Below, piece after piece: positions 1 through 8,639 of a stretch of DNA of 64,000 nucleotides. Within the stretch, counting starts at the first letter, position 1; each line of letters opens with the position of its first letter. Where the stretch lies: NCBI GenBank assembly GCA_026706075.1, contig JAPOZM010000002.1:122526-186525 (forward strand). The letters are read 5' to 3'. The notes below the pieces were generated by a model. It saw only the letters and a program-made list of their open reading frames with translations, had not been told where the DNA came from and did no database searches. The translations under genes were made by a program, and so were the position numbers. The stretch comes from Gemmatimonadaceae bacterium. Lineage in GTDB: Bacteria; Latescibacterota; UBA2968; UBA8231.

Positions 1-804
1 AACATCATCGAGCCCCTCGGCCTGACATCGACCGTATACGACCTCACGGACCAGCTGCGTCCCCGCTTTTTCACCGGCTACAACCCGTCCCCCTGGCAGG
101 ACCGTCCCGAGCGCGCTCCCTACGCCCACCTGAAGGGGATCTCGGCCGGCGGCCAACTGCACTCCACCGTGAGCGACCTGGCGAAGTGGATCTCCTTCCA
201 GTTCCACGGAGACGCGCGGGTGCTCAGGGCCGAGACACTGGTGGAGATTCAACGGCCGCAATACGTCGAGCCGGACTGGTCGGCGGGACAGTGCCTGGGC
301 TGGCGCGCCACCCGCATCGGCGACCACGTCTACCACAATCACGGCGGCGGCATCCACGGCTTCGGGACGCAGGTGTGGTTCAACGTTCCGAGCCGGACGG
401 GTGTGGTCCTGCTCATCAACATGTGGCCCCCCCACGGCGGCCTCGAGACAGCGCAGCAGGTGCTCGAGATGGTGCTTGGCGCCGACGAGGCGGCGCCGTC
501 CGTACCCGAGCCTTCGAGGCTTGAACCGACGCCGACGGCGCTGCAGCGGTTCCTCGGCCACTATCGCGCCGAGCCGGGACTCGACGTGAACATCGAGTGG
601 CGCGACGGCGCCCTGCGGCTGGTCCCCCCCGGCGGTGCCGCCCTGGCGCTGCACGCCCCGGCCGTCCTCGAAGCGACCGGCATCGAGAATGAATGGCTCG
701 TCCGCGGCGGCCGGGCCGCGGGGGAGACGGCCCGCTTCGAGTTCGATGGGGACAGGGTGATCAGCTACGAGCTCGGAACTCTCGTTTTCCGGAAACTGTC
801 ATGA
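1..804 (+). CDS. Serine hydrolase, beta-lactamase/class C PBP family, 5'-truncated by window
   Basis: The reading frame is open from base 1, so this is the C-terminal 267 residues of a longer protein; the catalytic SxxK lies off the window. What remains is typical of the beta-lactamase/esterase family: NIIEPLGLTST near the start, then ISAGGQLHSTVSDLAKW, then HNHGGGIHGF at about residues 112-121, which occupies the place of the KTG/HxG active-site strand. About 90 C-terminal residues after PSRLEPTPTALQ look like the beta-rich tail domain often fused to these enzymes. The family hydrolyses esters, D-amino peptides or beta-lactams; the substrate cannot be read here. The stop overlaps the next start (ATGA). 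Confidence 0.8.
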   Translation, partial: NIIEPLGLTSTVYDLTDQLRPRFFTGYNPSPWQDRPERAPYAHLKGISAGGQLHSTVSDLAKWISFQFHGDARVLRAETLVEIQRPQYVEPDWSAGQCLGWRATRIGDHVYHNHGGGIHGFGTQVWFNVPSRTGVVLLINMWPPHGGLETAQQVLEMVLGADEAAPSVPEPSRLEPTPTALQRFLGHYRAEPGLDVNIEWRDGALRLVPPGGAALALHAPAVLEATGIENEWLVRGGRAAGETARFEFDGDRVISYELGTLVFRKLS

Positions 805-1841
805 GGACCTTCCGGCTCTGGGCGGGCGGAGATGCGCACGTGGGCACGGACCTGGCGCGCGGCGATCGCCGCAGTCTTGCCGAGGCGATCCTGCAGGCCG
901 AAAGGGGTGGCGCCGAGGGCGGCCCCCCCTTCGAGTGGGACATCATGCTCGACATCGGGGACCTCTCCGGGTCGCAGACGCCGCCGGATGACGAGGAGGG
1001 GGAAGAGGTGGCGCGCCAGTACGGCGCCTCGACCCTGCATCCCCGGGAGGACTTCTACAACATCGTGGGCAACCACGACGCCAGCGGCCCGGGCGAGCCG
1101 TGCCAGTGGTGGTTCCGCAAGTGGGTCGATCCCACCGGGGAGAACAGCGAGCACTCCGGCGTTCACGCCCACCGGCGTCCCTGGCCGGTGGAGGGGACCT
1201 GGGAGCGGTACTCGTTCCAGGTGGGGAACATCCTGTTCCTGGCCATGGGTGACCGCAACGACGGCGGGCCTCCCGTCGGCCGGGGCGAGAGAGGCGGATA
1301 TCCCGCCGGCGCGGTGACGCGGGAGACCTTCGAGTGGTGGCGAGAGAAGGTCGAAGCGAACCAGGACCGGATCATCGTGACCGCCCACCACCACATGTTG
1401 AAGGAGACGACCGTGGCCTCCGGCCCCTGGGAGGGGGTCGACGGCGGCTACCACGGCCGCTTCGAGGACGGGGCCCCCATGGGCGCATCGTATCTCCATT
1501 TCGTGGGAGGAGAGCCGGACGCGGGGTCCTTCGAGTCCTGGCTGGAGGCGAACCCGGGGGCGATCGACCTGTGGCTGGGAGGGCACACCCACACGAACCC
1601 GGATGACACACACGGCGGCCGGTCTCACGTGGAGCGGAAGTGGGGCGTGACCTTCGTGAATGTGTCAGCCATATCGAGATACCACGGACGGAGGAACATC
1701 TCCATGAGCCGGCTGTTGACGTTTTCGGAAGGGGCGGCGGAGGTCAACATCAAGTGCTACCTCCACATGAGCGATTACGCGCCCCAGGGGTGGTACGACA
1801 AGGCGGAGAGGACGGCGCCGCTGAGGAGACCGTTCACATGA
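801..1841 (+). CDS. Calcineurin-like metallophosphoesterase
   Basis: The 346-residue protein carries the metal ligands of the calcineurin-like fold in order: GGDAHVG (Asp11, His13), DIGD at about 51, GNHD at about 91, the THHH-like element TAHHHM at about 194, and GGHTHTN at about 258. No signal peptide is visible, so it is probably cytoplasmic. The ATG at 801 overlaps the preceding TGA (ATGA) and the stop overlaps the next ATG, indicating translational coupling with the hydrolase and the PHP gene. Its neighbours, a PHP protein and a GDPD, suggest phosphoester or phosphodiester turnover; the substrate is unknown. Confidence 0.85.
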   Translation: MRTFRLWAGGDAHVGTDLARGDRRSLAEAILQAERGGAEGGPPFEWDIMLDIGDLSGSQTPPDDEEGEEVARQYGASTLHPREDFYNIVGNHDASGPGEPCQWWFRKWVDPTGENSEHSGVHAHRRPWPVEGTWERYSFQVGNILFLAMGDRNDGGPPVGRGERGGYPAGAVTRETFEWWREKVEANQDRIIVTAHHHMLKETTVASGPWEGVDGGYHGRFEDGAPMGASYLHFVGGEPDAGSFESWLEANPGAIDLWLGGHTHTNPDDTHGGRSHVERKWGVTFVNVSAISRYHGRRNISMSRLLTFSEGAAEVNIKCYLHMSDYAPQGWYDKAERTAPLRRPFT

Positions 1842-2800
1842 GATTCGAGATCGAAGGGCGGGACAAGGTCGGGCCGATCCGGTTGGCCGTCGACGCCGAC
1901 AACCAGTTCGACGGCGGGGGGCGTTGGCTTCGCGGCGGCCTCCACAGCCACGTCGCCAAAATGGGCGAGCCCGAAGCGGTCTGCGACCACTATCGAGCGA
2001 TGGGCTTCGATTTCCTGGCGACGACCGACTATCTCAGCATCACGCCCATGCCCGAGGCGACGGAGTCCTTCTTCACGATTCCGGGAGCGGAGGTCTTCTG
2101 GCCGGAATACGACGACCTGATGCACATCATCTGCCTGGGCCTGCGAGAGGTGCCGCGGCCCCTCGACGGCACGGTGGAGGACGTCGCCCGCCTGGCGCGG
2201 GAGACCGAGGCCCAGGGCGGGCTGGCCACGCTCCCCCACCCGGCCTGGAGCGGCTATACCTGGGAAAGGGCGCTTACCCTGGCCCGTTCCGGCCTTGCGG
2301 GTTTCGAGCTGAGCAACCGGCTGTCGTGGCAGATCAACGGCAAGGAGCGGGCCGAGGAGCTGTGGCAGATGCTCCTCAACGCCGGGGCCCGGCTGCCCGC
2401 CATCGGCGTCGACGATGCGACCGTGCTGGAGGACGAGGCCGTCACCGGACAGACCTGGACGGGGGTGCTCGTCCGCCGCCCCGGCGCGGAGGGAGTCCTG
2501 GAGGCGGTCCGGGCCCACCGCACCTACGCCAGCGAGGGGCCCGAGATTCGCGACTTCCGCCTGGAGCCGCGGGGAGCGATCGTCGTGGAGTGCAGCCCGT
2601 GCACGGCGTGCCACGTCCGCTCCATCGGCTTCGGCGTCCGCAGCGTCCAGTCGAAGACGCCCTCGGAGCGGTTCGAGGTCGACCTGACCGTGGACGGCTA
2701 CCGCATGCAGGACTGGGTCTTAGCGTGCGTGGAGCAGGAGAACGGGCGCCGGGCCTGGACCAGCGCCATCCCCGTCCGCGTGGACATCACCCGCCTGTAG
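1838..2800 (+). CDS. PHP-domain metal-dependent hydrolase
   Basis: This 320-residue protein has PHP (polymerase and histidinol phosphatase) metal-site motifs: GGLHSHV at about residue 32, ATTDY at about 62, LPHPAWSG at about 132 and IGVDDAT at about 188. The C-terminal 100 residues, after the PHP barrel, are beta-rich and include a CSPCTACH segment with three cysteines; no function is evident for it. The start at 1838 overlaps the metallophosphoesterase stop by 4 bp. PHP proteins of this stand-alone type usually hydrolyse phosphate esters. There is no signal peptide. Confidence 0.8.
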   Translation: MRFEIEGRDKVGPIRLAVDADNQFDGGGRWLRGGLHSHVAKMGEPEAVCDHYRAMGFDFLATTDYLSITPMPEATESFFTIPGAEVFWPEYDDLMHIICLGLREVPRPLDGTVEDVARLARETEAQGGLATLPHPAWSGYTWERALTLARSGLAGFELSNRLSWQINGKERAEELWQMLLNAGARLPAIGVDDATVLEDEAVTGQTWTGVLVRRPGAEGVLEAVRAHRTYASEGPEIRDFRLEPRGAIVVECSPCTACHVRSIGFGVRSVQSKTPSERFEVDLTVDGYRMQDWVLACVEQENGRRAWTSAIPVRVDITRL

Positions 2801-2808
2801 GAGAAACG

Positions 2809-3534
2809 ATGGTTGCCAATGTCGCCCACCGGGGCGCGTCGGGAGACTACCCCGAGAACACGCTGCTCGCCTTCCGCAAGGCGTTGGAGATCGGCGTCGA
2901 CGAGATCGAGCTCGACCTCCACTCGACGAAGGACGGCCATCTGGTCGTCATGCACGATGCCACCGTGGATCGAACCACCGACGGCACGGGCGCCATCGCA
3001 GATCTGACGCTGGCCGAGATCAAGGCCCTCGATGCCGGAAGCGTTTTCGATGAACGGTTCCATGGCGAGCGTGTGCCGACGTGGGAAGAAGCACTGGACC
3101 TCGTGCAAGGCCAGGTTGGACTCAACGTCCACCTCAAGGAGGGGGGCCATCCCGACGGCGACTACGAGCGCAGGGTTGCCGAGGCGTTGGACGGCTTCCG
3201 GATGGTGGAGGACTCGATCCTGACATGCTGCGACGAGAGCGTCGGCATCTTCGCCGGGATCGACTCCTGCATCGAGTGCCGCATCTTCCGCGGCGGCCGC
3301 ACGCCGGAGGAGTACATCCGGAAGTCGGTGGAGATGGGGCTCCGGACGATGCAGCCGGGGCGGGACATCACGACGCGGGACTTCGTCCGGAAGGCACACG
3401 AGGCGGGACGACTCGTGCACGTCTTCTACGCGGACACCCCCGAGGACATGCGCGCCTTCATCGAGATCGGCGTCGACGGGATCCTGACGAACTATCCGGC
3501 GCGGCTGAAGGCTGTTCTCGAAGAGATCGGGTAA
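2809..3534 (+). CDS. Glycerophosphodiester phosphodiesterase family protein
   Basis: The 241-residue protein has the GDPD signature: HRGASGDYPENT at residues 7-18, ELDLHSTKDGHLVVMHD with the metal/catalytic Glu, Asp and His, and the DRTTDGTG loop. The enzyme hydrolyses glycerophosphodiesters to glycerol-3-phosphate and an alcohol. No secretion signal is seen. It starts 8 bp after the PHP stop, behind a GGAGAAA ribosome-binding sequence, and ends the first plus-strand operon; the next gene converges from the other strand 6 bp later. Residues 175-215 are less conserved-looking than the N-terminal half. Confidence 0.85.
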   Translation: MVANVAHRGASGDYPENTLLAFRKALEIGVDEIELDLHSTKDGHLVVMHDATVDRTTDGTGAIADLTLAEIKALDAGSVFDERFHGERVPTWEEALDLVQGQVGLNVHLKEGGHPDGDYERRVAEALDGFRMVEDSILTCCDESVGIFAGIDSCIECRIFRGGRTPEEYIRKSVEMGLRTMQPGRDITTRDFVRKAHEAGRLVHVFYADTPEDMRAFIEIGVDGILTNYPARLKAVLEEIG

Positions 3535-3540
3535 CGGATC

Positions 3541-4581
3541 CTATCTCACCAGCTGCCAACCCGAGGCGTCCGCCGTCAGGCAGGTGTGCCCCTTGTGCTC
3601 TTCGTAGACCCCGTGCATCTCCTCGATCGTGTCGAACCAGCCGACGATGTGGGCCGCACTGAAGGAGTCGCCCGCCTGCACCGGCTTCCCGTGGATCTCC
3701 TCGATCATGACGATGATGCCGCCGGGCCGCTGGCTGCACCAGGCTTCGTAGACCACGGACGGCTCGAGGGTCAGCCCCGCCAGCCAGGGACCTTGCTCGC
3801 CCGTCCGCATGTCCCGCGTATGGTATGCACGAATGAAGTGCTCCGGCGTGCTGTTCAGGTCCCGGCGGTAGCCGAACTTCAGGTCCGGCGGAAAGGGGGT
3901 GAAGAACTCGCTGGACGGGATGCGCACTCCCCCGGGGCCGCCGAGATAGCTGAGGTAGATCTCGCTGAACGCATCCCCTCTCTCGTGGCGGACGCAGCCC
4001 GGCGTGTCGTTGCGGAGGAACATCTCGGGCGAGTCGTTGACGCTGTCGATTCGATCCATGAGGACGAAGAACCGCTCCCCCCGGGGGAAGACGATCCGCT
4101 GCGTCCAGCGCGACCCGGTCCTGCGGCCGGGGGCGGCGTACTCGAACCGGCAGGTGGTCGTGACGGCGACGAACTCCGCCCCGTGGATCACCTCCGGCTG
4201 GACGGGTCTCATCCGGTGGCAGAGCTGCGGCCCCTCGACCATGCGCTTGCGGTGGCTGCTGCCGTGAGACATGCGGGTGTAGTAGCGCCGCTCCGGGTCG
4301 GTCTCGTTCTCGTACCACGAGTACCGGCCGACACCGTGCCCGTCCGGAGCGATCACCCGATCGCCGTACTCCTCGTCGCTGCCCGCTTCCATGAGCCAGT
4401 CGACGACCATCAGGCCGTCGCCGATCTCCCGGAAGCCGGTGGCCTTGTCGAGAAACGATCCCTTCTCGATGCCGGTCATCCACTGCCTGGGGTCTCTCTT
4501 GGGAATGACGGCCTCGAGGTGGTCGGTCTCGATCCGGATCGCGAGATCGCTCTCTTCCACGCGTGCCCATGCGCTCTGCAT
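3541..4581 (-). CDS. Conserved hypothetical protein, carbohydrate-associated beta-sandwich suspected
   Basis: I do not recognise the family. The 346-residue sequence is rich in aromatic residues and beta-strand-like stretches (for example FEYAAPGRRTGSRWTQRIVF and GGIIVMIEEIHG) and has no signal peptide, membrane segment or obvious catalytic motif. The pattern resembles aldose-epimerase/mutarotase-like sandwiches of carbohydrate clusters, but this is a guess. It is convergent with the GDPD gene. At its 5' end its start codon lies inside the first codons of the oppositely oriented PQQ dehydrogenase, so each gene's promoter must lie in the other's coding sequence unless a downstream start is used. 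Confidence 0.6.
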   Translation of the reverse strand: MQSAWARVEESDLAIRIETDHLEAVIPKRDPRQWMTGIEKGSFLDKATGFREIGDGLMVVDWLMEAGSDEEYGDRVIAPDGHGVGRYSWYENETDPERRYYTRMSHGSSHRKRMVEGPQLCHRMRPVQPEVIHGAEFVAVTTTCRFEYAAPGRRTGSRWTQRIVFPRGERFFVLMDRIDSVNDSPEMFLRNDTPGCVRHERGDAFSEIYLSYLGGPGGVRIPSSEFFTPFPPDLKFGYRRDLNSTPEHFIRAYHTRDMRTGEQGPWLAGLTLEPSVVYEAWCSQRPGGIIVMIEEIHGKPVQAGDSFSAAHIVGWFDTIEEMHGVYEEHKGHTCLTADASGWQLVR

Positions 4582-6503
4582 TGATACCCTCCCTTGGGGC
4601 GCTGCTGCTCCTGGCCGCCGGCGCCGCCCGCGGCTGGGAGTGGTCCTCGTACGCCGCCGATGCCGCCAGCACCCGGTTCGCGCCCCTGTCGCAGATCGAC
4701 GGCGGCAACTTCCACCAGCTGCGGGAGGCCTGGCGCTACACGGCGCCCGACAAGGCGATCGCCGCGGCCGAGGGCCTCCCGACCTACGCGAACAAGGGCA
4801 CGCCCGTGCTGGCCGACGGCGTCCTCTACTACGGGTCCCCCTTCAACATCCTGTGCGCCGTCGACCCGGCCAGCGGCGAGGAGCTGTGGACCTTCGACCC
4901 CCGGGCCTGGGAGGACGGCGGCTGGAGCGGCACTTCCCGCGGCGTCGCCTACTGGCGCGGGGACGGCGTGAAGCGGGTGTTCTACGGGACCTCCACCGAC
5001 CGCCTCTACGCTATCGACGTGAAGACGGGCCGGCCCGACCCGGCCTTCGGCGAGGGCGGCTTCGTCGATCTGGGCGAGGGCCTGCGTCGCCCCATCGACC
5101 GCAAGCGCTATGGCGTCACCTCGCCCCCCATCGTCTGCCGCGGCGTCGTGGTGGTCGGCTCCGGCATCGTCGACTGGCACGCGCAGCCCCCCGAAGAGTA
5201 CTCCACCCCGGGCGACGTGCGCGGCTTCGACGCCCGCACCGGCGACCAGCTCTGGGTCTTCCAAACGGTGCCGCAGGAGGGCGAGCCCGGCAACGAGACC
5301 TGGGAGAACGACGCCTGGCAGACCTTCGGGCAGGCCAACGTGTGGTCGGCCATGAGCGCCGACGAGGAGCTGGGCCATGTCTACCTGCCCACGAGCGCGA
5401 CCACCCACAACTACTACGGCGGCGACCGCCCCGGGGCCAACCTCTTCAGCCAGAGCCTGGTCTGCGTCGAGGCGGCCACCGGCAAGCGCGTCTGGCACTA
5501 CCAGATGATCCACCACGGCCTGTGGAACTACGACCTGTCGGCGCCGCCGGTGCTGGCCGACATCACGGTCGACGGCCGGAGGATCAAGGCCCTGGCCCAG
5601 GTGAGCAAGCAGGGCTTCTGCTACGTCCTCGACCGCACCACGGGAGAGCCGGTCTGGCCCATCGAGGAGCGCCCGGTGCCGGCGTCGAAGGTCCCCGGCG
5701 AGAGGAGCTGGCCCACCCAGCCCTTCCCCACCCGGCCTGCGCCCTACGACCGTCAGGGCCTGCAGGAGGAGGACCTCATCGACTTCACGCCCGACCTGAG
5801 ACGCAGGGCCCTGGACCGTCTTCGCCGGTTCGAGCACGGTCCGCTGTTCACGCCGCCCTCCGAGCGGGGCACGCTGGTCCTGCCCGGGGGCCGGGGCGCC
5901 ACCGACTGGAACGGCCCGGCCCTGGTGCCGGCAACGAACGTGCTCTACGTGCCCTCGAACATCGAGATCGACATCGTCCGCGTGGAGAAGGTGGGAGCCC
6001 TGGGCGGCCTCGTGCGTCCCTTCCGCGTCTCGGACTACGCCGGCTTCACGGGGGGCGATGACGACATCGAGGGCCTGCCGCTGGTGAAGCCCCCCTACGG
6101 CCGCGTCACCGCCATCGACCTGGACACGGGAGAGCACCTGTGGATGAGCCCGGTCGGCGAGGGCCCCGTCAACCATCCGGCCCTGCGCGGCCTCGACCTG
6201 CCGCCCCTCGGCTGGGTCGACCGCAGCTTCCCCCTGGCCACCGGGACGGTGCTGGTCCTGGCCACCGGGAGCACTCGCGGGCTGCTTTGGCAACCGGAGG
6301 CCTTCGTCGACCGGGCACCCCGTCTGCGAGCCTTCGACCTGGAGACGGGGGCGGTCCTGGCGGAGTTGAAGATCCAGGACCAGCCCGGCGGCCACCCCAT
6401 GACCTATGTGGTGGACGGGCGCCAGTACCTGGTCATCCCCGTCAACGGCGACCGGCGGGCGCCGCAGTTGCTGGCCCTGGCGCTGCCGGAGGCAGACTCG
6501 TGA
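4569..6503 (+). CDS. PQQ-dependent (quinoprotein) dehydrogenase, copy 1
   Basis: The 644-residue protein begins with a Sec signal peptide (MRSALIPSLGALLLLAAGAA) and should act in the periplasm. The rest is an eight-bladed quinoprotein propeller with repeated VDPASGEELW, DARTGDQLW and LDTGEHLW blade ends. Landmarks are YAADAASTRFAPL after the signal, GQANVWSAMSADEELGHVYL, YGGDRPGANLFSQSLV and YQMIHHGLWNYDL, as in glucose/alcohol quinoproteins. It oxidises a sugar or alcohol with PQQ; no cytochrome domain is present, so an external acceptor is needed. GTG at 4563 is an alternative start. It is followed by a near-identical paralogue whose GTG overlaps this stop. Confidence 0.88.
   Translation: MRSALIPSLGALLLLAAGAARGWEWSSYAADAASTRFAPLSQIDGGNFHQLREAWRYTAPDKAIAAAEGLPTYANKGTPVLADGVLYYGSPFNILCAVDPASGEELWTFDPRAWEDGGWSGTSRGVAYWRGDGVKRVFYGTSTDRLYAIDVKTGRPDPAFGEGGFVDLGEGLRRPIDRKRYGVTSPPIVCRGVVVVGSGIVDWHAQPPEEYSTPGDVRGFDARTGDQLWVFQTVPQEGEPGNETWENDAWQTFGQANVWSAMSADEELGHVYLPTSATTHNYYGGDRPGANLFSQSLVCVEAATGKRVWHYQMIHHGLWNYDLSAPPVLADITVDGRRIKALAQVSKQGFCYVLDRTTGEPVWPIEERPVPASKVPGERSWPTQPFPTRPAPYDRQGLQEEDLIDFTPDLRRRALDRLRRFEHGPLFTPPSERGTLVLPGGRGATDWNGPALVPATNVLYVPSNIEIDIVRVEKVGALGGLVRPFRVSDYAGFTGGDDDIEGLPLVKPPYGRVTAIDLDTGEHLWMSPVGEGPVNHPALRGLDLPPLGWVDRSFPLATGTVLVLATGSTRGLLWQPEAFVDRAPRLRAFDLETGAVLAELKIQDQPGGHPMTYVVDGRQYLVIPVNGDRRAPQLLALALPEADS
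5324..5749 (+). repeat. 426-bp segment identical to 7286-7711
   Basis: By direct reading, every base from 5324 to 5749 matches 7286-7711 (offset 1962) in the second PQQ dehydrogenase, whereas the roughly 100 bp just upstream differ at about one base in ten. The segment encodes the middle of the propeller. Confidence 0.9.
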
Positions 6504-8471
6504 CCGAAGCGCCGGTGACGGTGGAGCCGCCCCTGCGCTCTGCATTGATACCATGCCTTGGAGCGCTGCTTCTCCTGGCCCCCTGCGTGGCCCGCGGCTG
6601 GGAGTGGTCCTCGTACGCCGCCGACGCCGCCAGCACCCGGTTCGCGCCCCTGTCGCAGATCGACGGCGGCAACTTCCACCAGTTGCGGGAGGTCTGGCGC
6701 TACACGGCGCCCGACTCGGCGGTCGCCGCCGCCGAGGGCTTCGGGCCCTGGTGGAACAAGGGCACGCCCCTGGTGGCGGACGGCGTCCTCTACTACGGCT
6801 CCCCCTTCAACATCCTCTGCGCCGTCGACCCGGCCAGCGGCGAGGAGTTGTGGACCTTCGACCCGGGCCTGGGAGGCCGGCGGCTACCGCGGCACCTCCC
6901 GCGGCGTCGCCTACTGGCGCAGCGGCCGGGTGAAGCGGGTGTTCTACGGCACCGCCGACGACCGCCTCTACTCCATCGACGCCGAGACGGGTCGGCCCGA
7001 CACGACCTTCGGCCAGGGCGGCTTCGTCGACCTCGGCGAGGGACTGCGGCGGCCGATCGACCGCGAGCGCTACTGCGTCACCTCGCCGCCCATCGTCTGC
7101 CGCGGCGTCGTGGTGGTGGGAGCCGGCATCGTCGACTGGCACAGCGAGCCCCCCGAGGAGTACTCCACCCCGGGCGACGTGCGCGGCTTCGACGCCCGCA
7201 CCGGCGAGCAGCTGTGGATCTTCCATACGGTGCCGCAGGAAGGGGAGCCCGGCAACGAGAGCTGGGAGAACGACGCCTGGCGGGGCTTCGGGCAGGCCAA
7301 CGTGTGGTCGGCCATGAGCGCCGACGAGGAGCTGGGCCATGTCTACCTGCCCACGAGCGCGACCACCCACAACTACTACGGCGGCGACCGCCCCGGGGCC
7401 AACCTCTTCAGCCAGAGCCTGGTCTGCGTCGAGGCGGCCACCGGCAAGCGCGTCTGGCACTACCAGATGATCCACCACGGCCTGTGGAACTACGACCTGT
7501 CGGCGCCGCCGGTGCTGGCCGACATCACGGTCGACGGCCGGAGGATCAAGGCCCTGGCCCAGGTGAGCAAGCAGGGCTTCTGCTACGTCCTCGACCGCAC
7601 CACGGGAGAGCCGGTCTGGCCCATCGAGGAGCGCCCGGTGCCGGCGTCGAAGGTCCCCGGCGAGAGGAGCTGGCCCACCCAGCCCTTCCCCACCCGGCCT
7701 GCGCCCTACGATTTCCAGGGCCTGCAGGAAGAGGACCTCATCGACTTCACGCCCGAGCTGAGGCGCAGGGCCCTGGAACACCTCCACCGGTTCGAGCACG
7801 GTCCCCTGTTCACGCCGCCCTCCGAGCGGGGCACCCTGACCCTGCCCGGCACCCAGGGCGCAACGGACTGGAACGGCGCCGCCCTGGTGCCGGGAACGAA
7901 CGTGCTCTACGTGCCCTCGCGCACCGAGGCGGATGTCGTCCGCGTGGAGAAGGTGGGGATTCTGGACGCCCTCATGGGCCCCTTCCGTGCTTCGGACTGG
8001 GCCAGCTCCAAGTGGGACTACCCCTTTGTCGACGGCCTGCCGCTGACCAGGCCCCCCTACGGCCGCGTCACCGCCATCGACCTGGACACGGGAGAGCACC
8101 TGTGGATGAGCCCGGTCGGCGAGGGCCCGGTCAACCATCCGGCCCTGCGCGATCTCGACCTGCCGCCCCTCGGCTGGTTCGACCGCAGCTTCCCCCTGGC
8201 CACCGAGACGGTGCTGGTCCTGGCCACCAGCTGGGCACGAGGGATGGCCAGCCCGGGCTTCGAGGCCTTCGTCGACCCGTGGCCCCGCCTGCGCGCCTTC
8301 GACCTGGAGACGGGAGCGGTCCTGGCGGAGGTCAGGCTCCGGGACCAGCCCGGGGGGAACCCCATCAGCTACATGGCCGACGGTCGCCAGTACCTGGTGG
8401 TCCCCATCAACGGGTGGCGTTCCGGGGCGCCGCAACTGCTGGCCCTGGCTCTTCCGGAGGCCGACTCGTGA
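6500..8471 (+). pseudogene. PQQ-dependent dehydrogenase, copy 2, frameshifted
   Basis: This is a close tandem paralogue of copy 1 (same signal-peptide region, propeller and C-terminus). The ATG used by copy 1 is CTG here (6533-6535), leaving GTG at 6500, which overlaps the stop of copy 1 and would prepend 11 residues. At 6862-6864 there are three C where copy 1 has five (4898-4902). The reading frame changes there: WTFDP is in one frame and WEAGGYRGTSRGV resumes in the next. Downstream, the frame is intact to the stop. It is either a decaying copy or a base-calling/assembly error in a C run; if repaired it would be a functional periplasmic quinoprotein of about 650 residues. Confidence 0.8.
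7286..7711 (+). repeat. 426-bp segment identical to 5324-5749
   Basis: This is the partner of the identical tract in copy 1. The sharp edges (a substitution cluster on both sides) suggest gene conversion between the two dehydrogenase copies or an assembly collapse. Confidence 0.9.
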
Positions 8472-8514
8472 TCGAGCGGGCGGATCGGGCCGATTCCGTG
8501 CTCGACGCCGGTCC

Positions 8515-8580
8515 AGATTCGCCGCCGCCGTCCTGTGCATACCGGCCCTCTGCGTGCCGGCCGCCGCCGAGCCTTGTTGA
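8515..8580 (+). pseudogene. Relic of a signal-peptide coding sequence
   Basis: Nineteen codons from 8515 align without gaps to codons 2-20 of the gene starting at 8640: RFAAAVLCIPALCVPAAAE against RFAAIALWIAALCGPVAAE, 45 of 57 bases equal by hand count. A TGA follows at 8578 and the ATG has been lost. A third short copy of the AGATTCGCCGCC motif starts at 8598. This looks like the remnant of a duplicated leader or of a deleted paralogue. The rest of the 168-bp gap (8472-8639) shows nothing else. Confidence 0.6.
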
Positions 8581-8639
8581 CCGGGAGGGTCTCCCCGAGA
8601 TTCGCCGCCGCCGTGCCTCTCCCTCCGAGGAGGTTCCCC

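Noticed and set aside
4476..6554. A long minus-strand open frame antisense to the first PQQ dehydrogenase
   Set aside because: The composition is that of an antisense shadow (His/Val/Gly/Ala-rich, no domain) and it would overlap two real genes.
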